Of a DNA stretch of 64,000 bases, positions 16,270 to 23,309 are shown piece after piece. The translations under genes and the position numbers were made by a program. Position 1 is the stretch's first letter. The number at the start of each line of letters is the position of its first letter. Source of the stretch: CBDIDH01 sp965277595 (GTDB lineage Bacteria; Planctomycetota; Planctomycetia; Isosphaerales; Isosphaeraceae); NCBI GenBank assembly GCA_965277595.1, contig CBDIDH010000001.1, forward strand, positions 1 to 64,000. The letters are read 5' to 3'. The notes under the pieces are model-generated. The model was not told the DNA's origin. It was given only the letters and a program-made list of their open reading frames with translations, and did not search any database.

Positions 16270-16434
16270 TGGATTGCCTCTTCGTGTTGCTGTTCCGAGT
16301 TTCGGGAATGGGCGAGATGTGACCAGGCAAATTCGGCACCAGGCATGGCATTCGCAGTCGCATAATTTCGAATAACTTGAGATCTACCGCATTCACCTCG
16401 AGTTCGAGACCTGCTCGCACGGAGATACTGCATC

Positions 16435-16746
16435 ATGGGCCTCGCGATCAGCCGCCGCAACTTCCTCGCAGCCTCATCCACGGCACTCGCCGCCACCCTG
16501 CTCGGTCCCGGAGGCGCGCAAGCGAATTCCCACGATTTACCGACGGGTCCTGTCTATGGCCGGGTCGGGAAGCGAGGTATCAGGCCAGGCAGCGTGGAAC
16601 TTCCCACCAACGGCCAGATCAGGTTGGTCGACGGCCGTACGCTGAAGGTCCGCCACGAAACGCAGTACGCCATTGCGCCGGGGGCGAGTGTGCTGGTCGC
16701 CCCCTCGGAAGACGGCGTCTTCTCGGTCCTTTATGCCGAGATTTAA
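16435..16746 (+). CDS. Tat-exported small hypothetical protein
   Basis: A 103-residue protein with a twin-arginine signal (SRRNFLAASSTALAATLLG) and likely cleavage near AQA-NS. The mature part of about 70 residues is beta-rich (QIRLVDGRTLKVRHETQYAI, then SVLVAPSEDGVFSVLYAEI) with no cysteine or metal motif. Tat export suggests folding before secretion. It diverges from manganese catalase and may share its control. No family recognised. Confidence 0.7.
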   Translation: MGLAISRRNFLAASSTALAATLLGPGGAQANSHDLPTGPVYGRVGKRGIRPGSVELPTNGQIRLVDGRTLKVRHETQYAIAPGASVLVAPSEDGVFSVLYAEI

Positions 16747-16773
16747 CTCGCCTTTCAGAACAACTCATTGGCG

Positions 16774-17754
16774 TCAACGCTGTTGTACAGGGCCGCGAGG
16801 CAGGATCGCCGAAAGGACGAGCCCCGCGGCGATCCCAACCCCAAGTCCGGTGAATACGCGCGGCCAGGGATTCGAGGTAGCGGGTGGAACGGAGACCACG
16901 CCGCTTGCATCTGCCTTGGCCGGATGCCCGACATAGCGGCCTTGAGAGGGGATTGCCAGATCGTCGAAGTGTTCAGCCAAGGCGTGCAACCCCTCGTGAA
17001 GCTCGCGTCCGCTGAATGGAACTCCATGCCCGGTGATGACCCGATCCGGCTTGAGTTCATCCAAAGCCCGCACCGACCCCCACGCAGCGGGCCAATCGGG
17101 CGTGTAGTAAGCGGGCGGGCCGTGAATCTCGGGCGACTGGCTCAACACAGCCAGAGCCGATTCCTGTTTGACGGTGACGAACGCGTCGCCCGCGATCAGC
17201 GTCTTGTCCTCATCACGAAAGAAAGAAACATGGCCGGGGGTATGTCCCGGCGTGAAGACCCATTTCCAGCCTGGCATCGCGGGTACCGAGCCGTCCTTCG
17301 GGAGCGGTCTCGCCCGCTCGGAAATGTCGATCGGTCCCCTCGGATAGGCCCATGCCAGCGTCGCCATCATGCCACCGCCGACGCTCGGGTCGGGCGGTGG
17401 ATAGGGGGAACGCCCGGTGATGTAGGGTAGCTCCATCTCGTGGGCATAGACCGGAACGTCCCACTTCCGGGCCAGCGTTTCCAACGCCCCGACATGGTCG
17501 AAATGCCCGTGCGTCAGGATGATCGCCGATGGTCGGGCACCAGGACCATATCGGCGTTCCGCCGCCGCGATGATGGCCGAGGCCGAGCCGGGAATACCGG
17601 CATCGATCAAAACCCAGTCCCGACTGCCCTTTTCGCCGAAGAAGACCACGTTGACGATGACCGCCTGCAGATAGGCCACGTCGTGAGTGACCTCATGCGG
17701 CCAGCTTCCCTGGTTGGTCGATGCGATTTCGGTTGAGGCTGCCCGCGTCGTCAT
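16774..17754 (-). CDS. MBL-fold metallo-hydrolase
   Basis: A 326-residue metallo-beta-lactamase-fold protein with the zinc motif LTHGHFDHVGALETL, FTPGHTPGHVSFF, AGDAFVT and ITGHGVPF. The C-terminal ~25 residues (GLGVGIAAGLVLSAILP) form a likely membrane anchor, unusual for soluble glyoxalase-II-like enzymes. It is the last gene of an SDR-ADH-MBL operon (28 bp behind the ADH). A thioester hydrolase or quorum-quenching-type role would fit the fold; the substrate is unknown. Confidence 0.85.
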   Translation of the reverse strand: MTTRAASTEIASTNQGSWPHEVTHDVAYLQAVIVNVVFFGEKGSRDWVLIDAGIPGSASAIIAAAERRYGPGARPSAIILTHGHFDHVGALETLARKWDVPVYAHEMELPYITGRSPYPPPDPSVGGGMMATLAWAYPRGPIDISERARPLPKDGSVPAMPGWKWVFTPGHTPGHVSFFRDEDKTLIAGDAFVTVKQESALAVLSQSPEIHGPPAYYTPDWPAAWGSVRALDELKPDRVITGHGVPFSGRELHEGLHALAEHFDDLAIPSQGRYVGHPAKADASGVVSVPPATSNPWPRVFTGLGVGIAAGLVLSAILPRGPVQQR

Positions 17755-17782
17755 GGTCCTTTCTCCTCCTGTATCGCTCGGC

Positions 17783-19003
17783 TTACGCCCCGGGCTTCAG
17801 CTCGACCTTCACCCAGCCCGCCTTGCGTTTGTCGAATGCCTTGTACGCCGAGATGGCGTCGGTCATCGGCTCGATCTCGGTAAGCACCTTCATCGGGTCG
17901 ACCTTCCCCGCCACGACTACGTCGATCAACCGGGGGATGTACTTCCGGTGCGGGCAGTTGCCCATCTGCAGGGTGAGATTCTTCATCATCGCCATGCCGA
18001 TGGGGAAGCGCGTCATGGTCTCGGGGTAGACCCCGATGATCGAGAGCGTCCCGGCCTTGGCCAACGCCTCGACGGCCCAGGTCGTCACCTGCGAAGGGGC
18101 GTCGCCGGGCACCCATTGACCGCCCCAGGTGGCCCCCGATCCCTCGATCTGGGTCTCCTTCTGCTCCTCTTTGAACTGCGACTTCTTCAATCGCGATTCG
18201 GCGTAGGCCGGGCCGCTCTCGGGTCGGTAGGCGTCCACGCCCACGGCGTCGATCGCTCGCGGGACTCCGATGCCTTGTGTCAGCTCCTTGATCTTCTCGA
18301 CGGGATGCTCGGCGTTGAAGTCAATCGTCTCCGCTCCCAGTTCGCGTGCCTTGGACAGCCGGTCGGGAAGCGTATCGACGGCGAAGACACGGCCCGCCCC
18401 CAGCAGCTTTGCGCTGACGATGGCGAAGAGACCGACCGGCCCGCAGCCGAACACGCAGACGGTGTCGCCCGGCTTGATTTCCGCGACATCGGCCCCGAAA
18501 TACCCCGTTGGGAAGATGTCGGAGAGGAGGATCGCCTTGTCGTCATTCAATTCGTCGGGCAGCTTGATGAGCGTGGGGTCGGCCAAAGGAACCCGGGCGA
18601 ACTCGGCCTGAAGGCCGTTGAACGGACCGGTCGGCTTCGGACCCCCGAAGAACGCGGTCCCCGCCGTCTTTCCGTTCGGGTTGGCGTTATCGCACTGCGA
18701 GTGGTAGCCGGTAGTGCAGTAGGGGCAGTGCCCGCAGCAGATCGTGGACGGGACGACCACGCGGTCCCCGACCTTGAAATCTCGGACCGACGATCCGACC
18801 TCTTCGATCACCCCGACTCCCTCGTGCCCGAGAATGGTGCCGGCGACCATGCCGGCCATCGTCCCGCGGACCATGTGCAGGTCGGTCCCGCAGATGGCGC
18901 TAGCGGTGAGACGGACAATGGCATCGGTAGGCTGCTCAATCTTCGGGTCGGCGACGTTGTCGAGGCGGATGTCGCCCACCCCGTGGAATACGACGGCTTT
19001 CAT
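17783..19003 (-). CDS. Zinc-dependent alcohol dehydrogenase (formaldehyde-dehydrogenase-like)
   Basis: A 406-residue medium-chain dehydrogenase. Seen: catalytic zinc ligands in ICGTDLHMVRG and GHEGVGVIEEVG, a structural-zinc cysteine cluster in CCGHCPYCTTGYHSQC, and the NAD-binding GCGPVGLFAI. The long insertion and length match the class that includes glutathione-independent formaldehyde dehydrogenase. It sits 14 bp after the SDR gene and 28 bp before the MBL gene. Likely role: oxidation of a reactive aldehyde or alcohol in stress; the substrate is not fixed by sequence. Confidence 0.9.
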   Translation of the reverse strand: MKAVVFHGVGDIRLDNVADPKIEQPTDAIVRLTASAICGTDLHMVRGTMAGMVAGTILGHEGVGVIEEVGSSVRDFKVGDRVVVPSTICCGHCPYCTTGYHSQCDNANPNGKTAGTAFFGGPKPTGPFNGLQAEFARVPLADPTLIKLPDELNDDKAILLSDIFPTGYFGADVAEIKPGDTVCVFGCGPVGLFAIVSAKLLGAGRVFAVDTLPDRLSKARELGAETIDFNAEHPVEKIKELTQGIGVPRAIDAVGVDAYRPESGPAYAESRLKKSQFKEEQKETQIEGSGATWGGQWVPGDAPSQVTTWAVEALAKAGTLSIIGVYPETMTRFPIGMAMMKNLTLQMGNCPHRKYIPRLIDVVVAGKVDPMKVLTEIEPMTDAISAYKAFDKRKAGWVKVELKPGA

Positions 19004-19017
19004 GTGCTGCTCCTGTA

Positions 19018-19890
19018 TCAGATGAGTGGTCGGCCGCCGGTCACCGCGACCGTAGCCCCAGCCATGTAGCTGGCATCCTCCGAGGCCAGGAGCACGAACG
19101 CAGGAGCGAGTTCGGCGGGCTGCCCGGCACGGCCCAAAGCCGTGTCCCCACCGAAGTTCTTAACCTTCTCCTCGGGCATGGTGGCGGGGATGAGGGGCGT
19201 CCAGATCGGCCCGGGGGCCACGCAGTTGGCGCGGATGCCCTTCTTGCCGAGCATCTGGGCCAGCCCGCCGGTGAAGTTCTGGATGGCCGCCTTGGTCATC
19301 GCGTAAGCCAACAGGTTGGGGCTGGGGTTGTCCGCCTGGATCGAGGAGGTGTTGATCACGGCGCCGCCCTCGGGCATGTGCGGTACGGCCGCCTTGGTCA
19401 GCCAGAACATCGCGTAGAGGTTGGTCTTCAGCGTGCGGTCGAGTTCCTCGGTCTCGATCTCCGAGATGTCGTCTCGGCTCATCTGGAAGGCCGCGTTGTT
19501 GACCAGGATGTCGATCTTGCCGAACTCCTTGACCGCCCGGTCGATGATCGCCTTGCAGTGGGCCTCTTCGGTGATATCCCCGGGCACCGTGATGCACTTC
19601 CGACCTTCGGCCTCGACGACTCTCGCGGTCTCCTTGGCGTCGGAGTCCTCGCTCAGGTAGGAGATCAGGACGTCGGCCCCCTCGCGGGCGAAGGCGAGCG
19701 CAACGGCACGGCCGATGCCCGAATCGCCTCCGCTGATGACAGCAGCCTTATCCTTGAGCTTGCCCGAGCCCTTGTAGCTCTTCTCGCCGTAGTCAGGCTT
19801 CGGGTCCATCTCGAACTCGTCGCCGGGGGGTGCCTGTTTCTTGGCCGAGTAAGGGGGCTTCGGGTGTTTCGCGCGAGGGTCGTCCGCCAT
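19018..19890 (-). CDS. SDR-family oxidoreductase (general-stress type)
   Basis: A 290-residue short-chain dehydrogenase from the ATG at 19890 (GGAGAGG upstream). It has the N-terminal extension typical of GSP39/YhdF-like enzymes (PKPPYSAKKQAPPGDEFEMD), the cofactor motif SGGDSGIGRA, NNAA, catalytic Ser in NTSSIQ and YAMTKAA. It ends in an AVTGGRPLI segment. These enzymes are common in general stress regulons. First gene of the SDR-ADH-MBL operon. A start at 20064 would add 58 unsupported residues. Confidence 0.9.
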   Translation of the reverse strand: MADDPRAKHPKPPYSAKKQAPPGDEFEMDPKPDYGEKSYKGSGKLKDKAAVISGGDSGIGRAVALAFAREGADVLISYLSEDSDAKETARVVEAEGRKCITVPGDITEEAHCKAIIDRAVKEFGKIDILVNNAAFQMSRDDISEIETEELDRTLKTNLYAMFWLTKAAVPHMPEGGAVINTSSIQADNPSPNLLAYAMTKAAIQNFTGGLAQMLGKKGIRANCVAPGPIWTPLIPATMPEEKVKNFGGDTALGRAGQPAELAPAFVLLASEDASYMAGATVAVTGGRPLI

Positions 19891-20253
19891 TGGTGCCTCT
19901 CCGTGGTCCGAACTCTGTTCCGAGATCGGCTTTGTAGTAGCAAGGGGCGTACCGATACGAGGAAGGGTTCCAAGGTAGAGCGCTTTGGGCGCCTCCCTTC
20001 GGGCCGGGCTCTGCGCGAGTTCCGTGCTTCGCACCGCTTTGCGCCGCTGCGATCCCTGATGCAAGAAGGGGCCTTCCCCCTCCAGGTCAAGACCTCCGCA
20101 GGTCGCCGGCGCATCTTCCGCGCGCTTCGCGCTTGTGCAGACGCTTGGCGAGTCTTGACCTGTTCACCCCCGCTCTGAAGACCGCCTTCAGGCAGCGAAT
20201 GACGGCGCTTGCCGCATCGCAGCCTTTCACAACTTCAGACGGAGACTTCAGCC
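19891..20253. other. Intergenic region, 363 bp
   Basis: Separates the divergent SDR operon and the DUF932 gene. It holds short imperfect repeats rich in CGC/GCG (around 20030-20160) and a GGAGAGG for the SDR gene. No convincing coding frame, tRNA or terminator was seen. Confidence 0.5.
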
Positions 20254-21054
20254 ATGACCCTCGCCACCCTCTCCAACGATCAGCTTCACCGCTCCGCCCC
20301 GTCCATCTTCGCCGCTACCCCGTGGCACAAGATGAGCGACCGCTACAAGTTCGTGGGCACCGATGGCGTCCTCGACATCATCGATGGCCTCGGCTTCCCC
20401 CCTGTCATGGCCATGCAAGGGAAGACTCGCCTCGAAGAAAAGCTCGGTTACACGCGACACTTCATCCGGCTCCGGCACCTCGACCACCTGGTCAACCCGA
20501 AAGGTGAGGAAGTGCCCGAGATCGTCCTGGAGAACAGCCACGATGGGACGGCCGCCTACCGTCTCCACGCCGGGATTTTTCGATTTTGCTGCTCAAACGG
20601 CCTTCTGATCGCCTCAGCCAATTTCGGGACGATCAGCGTCAAGCACGCCGGGGGCCGCGAGTTCGACGCCAGAATCGCGGATGCCACCCGTCAGATCGCC
20701 GAGCACACTCCCGCCGCGTTCGAGACCGTGGAGCGGTAAAAGCAGATCATCCTGCCCCGATCGGTCCAGGTCGAGATGGCCAGGCGGGCGTTCGACCTCA
20801 AGCCCATCGAGGGCGTCGGGCCTGCCGCCTTGCTCACCGCTCGCCGGGATGAGGACTACACCGATGGCGAGGGGAACCGCGATTTGTACAGGACATTCAA
20901 TGTCTTGCAGGAAAATACTTTGCGAGGGGGTGTTCAGGGGGTGAACCCACGGGGAAGGAAGACCCGCACCCGCTCCATCCGCAGCGTCTCGGCCACGATC
21001 ACGCTGAACCAGAAGCTTTGGCAGATCGCCGAGCAGACGGCGGAGTGGAACTGA
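20254..21054 (+). pseudogene. DUF932 protein gene split by an in-frame TAA
   Basis: The ATG at 20254 opens a DUF932-type protein (PWHKMSDRYKFVGT, then HDGTAAYRLHAGIFRFCCSNGL), known from plasmids, ICEs and phages. At 20737-20739 a TAA interrupts it after ETVER. The same frame then continues KQIILPRSVQVEMARRAF and later TRTRSIRSVSATITLNQKLW to a TGA at 21052-21054, which is the normal C-terminal part of the family. A single-base change from TAC would restore the 266-codon frame. Either a pseudogene or two separately made halves (an ATG at 20776 could start the second). Confidence 0.75.
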
Positions 21055-21087
21055 CCCAGACGAGGTGAGGGCGGCATGGATGCCGCC

Positions 21088-21588
21088 CTAAACCGCATGG
21101 CGGTAAGATTCTCCAGCTAACACGCGATATGCCGTCCGTCGCGATAAACCGTATATCTCCATGACCTTCTCAACTTGCCTCGTGGTGTATCTCTCACGAA
21201 TTTCCTTCGCCTGCTGATTCGTGAGCTTGGAGTGCGGCGAGCGCTCCCCCCAATGCATGAGGCCCGTTTCAACCGCGTGCTGAGTATTTTCTTGCTTGGT
21301 GACGTACTCGAGGTTGGATACGGAATTGTTCAGCTTGTTTCCGTCTTTGTGGTTGACCTCCATTCCATCGGGGCAGGGTCCAATGAAGGCGGCAGCAACA
21401 ATCTGATGTACCTTAATCTGATGCGAAACTCCGTTTTTCCAAAGAGTCACCGCATAGTAGCCGTATTGATTCGGCGAGGGGTCAAGATATCCGTTCTTGA
21501 CGAACGAGAAGATAAAGCCGCGGTCGCAGACCAGGTACTGAATCTCGTGACCAGGAATTAGCTTCCATTGTTGGAAAACTTGATGCAT
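21088..21588 (-). CDS. NUMOD4-HNH homing-type endonuclease
   Basis: A 166-residue protein starting at ATG 21588 with AAGGAG seven bases upstream. The N-terminus is a NUMOD4-like segment (WKLIPGHEIQYLVCDRGFIF). The middle is an HNH_3 core (VHQIVAAAFIGPCPDGMEVN, HKDGNKLNNSVSNLEYV). The C-terminus is a helix-turn-helix (KLTNQQAKEIRERYTT, YGLSRRTAYRVLAGESY). This order is that of phage homing endonucleases. It is AT-richer than its neighbours and lies antisense between plasmid-like genes, consistent with a free-standing selfish nuclease. Confidence 0.87.
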   Translation of the reverse strand: MHQVFQQWKLIPGHEIQYLVCDRGFIFSFVKNGYLDPSPNQYGYYAVTLWKNGVSHQIKVHQIVAAAFIGPCPDGMEVNHKDGNKLNNSVSNLEYVTKQENTQHAVETGLMHWGERSPHSKLTNQQAKEIRERYTTRQVEKVMEIYGLSRRTAYRVLAGESYRHAV

Positions 21589-21676
21589 GATGAACTCCTT
21601 ATCTAAGCAATAAGGAGGATAGCCCGTTTGTCGCTCACACGCAAGCGGGCATTCTTTTGCGCGAAGGAGCCGCACC

Positions 21677-21937
21677 ATGTTCCGTTTCATCCACCCGTAT
21701 CCCGACGGCCGCGTCTTCAACCGTGTCGTCGGAGGAAAAGACCTCCCAACCGCCTTCAAGACCTTCGTCAGCGATCACTGGATTCCCGAGCTGACCGGGG
21801 CCATCGGCGTCTGGCAGGGAGAAACGCTGGTCGCCCGCATCCTGGTGCGTCTTGATGGAGAGGGCGGCAAGCCGGTTCCCTACATGAGGGAGATTGATCC
21901 GCCGCCCCAGCAGCACAGCTTGGCCTGCGGGGATTAA
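21677..21937 (+). CDS. Small hypothetical protein, paralogue of the next gene
   Basis: An 86-residue protein. It aligns along its length with the product at 22027-22248: an aromatic start, DG.V near residue 10, DL..A...F...HW.P..TG..VW.GE.L.AR, and a closing YMREI. This indicates a tandem duplication. No known family, export signal or metal site was found. GAAGGAG lies upstream. The position next to DUF932 and a homing nuclease suggests plasmid or phage accessory genes. Confidence 0.7.
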   Translation: MFRFIHPYPDGRVFNRVVGGKDLPTAFKTFVSDHWIPELTGAIGVWQGETLVARILVRLDGEGGKPVPYMREIDPPPQQHSLACGD

Positions 21938-22026
21938 CCCCCGTCCGAGTTGGTCCAAACTCGGGGAACGGCGGGCATGGAGGCCCGCCCATTCCTGCCC
22001 ACAGGCACGTATACGGAGCCTCACCC

Positions 22027-22248
22027 ATGCCCTACCGCTTCCTCTGCCCCAACGCCGACGGCAGCGTGATTGACGTCGCCATCGAGGCGGACGACCTGCA
22101 GGCCGCGGTCGAAGACTTCGCGGATAACCATTGGCATCCCGACATGACCGGCACCTTCGCCGTCTGGTGCGGTGAGCGCCTGGCCGCCCGTGTCATGCCC
22201 GTTTGGGCGGACGGCGAGGTGAGGCCGATGTATCGGGAGATTTACTGA
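22027..22248 (+). CDS. Small hypothetical protein, paralogue of the previous gene
   Basis: A 73-residue protein (MPYRFLCPNADGSVIDVAIE, then FADNHWHPDMTGTFAVWCGE, ending MYREIY), about half identical in key positions to the gene before it. It is shorter by a C-terminal tail of roughly 12 residues. A strong terminator follows at 22256. The conserved HW.P..TG..VW.GE core could be a small protein-binding fold; no function is assigned. Confidence 0.7.
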   Translation: MPYRFLCPNADGSVIDVAIEADDLQAAVEDFADNHWHPDMTGTFAVWCGERLAARVMPVWADGEVRPMYREIY

Positions 22249-22255
22249 GATGCCG

Positions 22256-22280
22256 CCCCGGCTTCGTGCCGGGGTTTTTT
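22256..22280 (+). terminator. Rho-independent terminator after the small paralogue pair
   Basis: A perfect 7-bp stem CCCCGGC/GCCGGGG with a TTCGT loop is followed at once by six T residues (22275-22280). It lies 8 bp after the stop codon at 22248 and ends the plus-strand transcript. Confidence 0.88.
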
Positions 22281-22312
22281 GTTGGGGCGATCCCTTCGGG
22301 CCATCCAGAACT

Positions 22313-22891
22313 TCAAAGTGTCCGGCCAAATAATTTATGGACTTTGATCGGATTGAACGAAGCTAGCCGTTCGAGCAGGGAGTCCACATCCGTGTCGGCC
22401 AGAACCAACTCGCGGTGCTCGGGTCGAACGAAGCGATCCTGAACGGCCCGGTCGAACAAGGCCAACAACGGGTCGTAGAAGCCGCCGACGTTCAGCACGC
22501 CGCACGGCTTGGCGTGGAATCCTAACTGCGACCACGTCAGGACCTCGCAGAACTCCTCGAAGGTGCCATACCCTCCCGGAAGGGCGATGAAGGCGTCGGA
22601 GGCGTCGGCCATGCGAGCCTTCCGCTCGTGCATCGACTGGACGACGATAAGTTCAGTGAGGCCGAGGTGTGCAACCTCCATGTCCACGATGGCCTGGGGA
22701 ATGACCCCGACCACCTCGCCTCCCGCGGCAAGCGCGGCATCGGCGAGCACTCCCATCAGCCCGACCTTCCCTCCGCCGTAGATGAGCTTCAGTCCGGCCA
22801 TGGCGAGCTTGCGGCCCATAACCGCAGCCATCTCCTGGTAGACCGGGTTGTCGCCGTAATTCGAGCCGCAGAAAACACATACGGACTTCAT
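22313..22891 (-). CDS. LOG-family / TIGR00730 Rossmann-fold nucleotide hydrolase
   Basis: A 192-residue protein from ATG 22891, full length for the family. It has MKSVCVFCGS at the N-terminus, YGGGKVGLMG for nucleotide binding, MHERKARM with the PGGxGT motif as ALPGGYGTFEEF. Family members remove ribose phosphate from cytokinin ribotides or hydrolyse related nucleotide monophosphates. A GTG at 22963 would add 24 residues but is less likely. The gene stands alone, convergent with the small paralogue pair. Confidence 0.9.
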   Translation of the reverse strand: MKSVCVFCGSNYGDNPVYQEMAAVMGRKLAMAGLKLIYGGGKVGLMGVLADAALAAGGEVVGVIPQAIVDMEVAHLGLTELIVVQSMHERKARMADASDAFIALPGGYGTFEEFCEVLTWSQLGFHAKPCGVLNVGGFYDPLLALFDRAVQDRFVRPEHRELVLADTDVDSLLERLASFNPIKVHKLFGRTL

Positions 22892-23309
22892 CTTCGCCCC
22901 CAGTGCAAGGAGTAATCCGGGTTTGATCGAAGATTGATGTAAGCCCAAGCCGGGCGTCGTCACTCAGGCGGCGACCGGGAACCCCCAGCGATCGACCTTC
23001 GACCAGAATTGACTCCACCGCTCCGGTGTGTAGCTCAGCGCCCGCAGGCCTCTTTGACGAAGTTGCAGCCAGGACAACCCTTCAGATCATCGTTCTCGAA
23101 CATGCCTATTTTTCGGATGATGACAGGTACGTCGCAGCCGTGAAGCGACGATGGACGACGGAGGACAAACTGATTCCGGCCGATTGGCCGAGATTATCTT
23201 GACTGGATGTACTGCCGCTCAACAACTGGTCCAGGCTCAGAAAATCGCTAGCGTCGTTTATCCATCGACGTTTTTTCCAAAAATATATAAAGTGTGATTA
23301 TTATTGCAA
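22892..23309. other. Intergenic region, 418 bp
   Basis: Lies between the LOG-family gene and the end of the SbcC-like gene, both on the minus strand. The right third (about 23265-23320) is AT-rich with a run of TTTTTTCC and AAAAATATATAA. It may hold the transcript end of the SbcC-like gene. No coding frame or RNA gene recognised. Confidence 0.45.

Noticed and set aside
17687..19069. 460-codon plus-strand frame
   Set aside because: Shadow of the zinc alcohol dehydrogenase; high GC keeps opposite frames open.
20737..20739. TAA in DUF932 as recoding
   Set aside because: TAA is not known to be recoded in bacteria of this kind; a point mutation is simpler.
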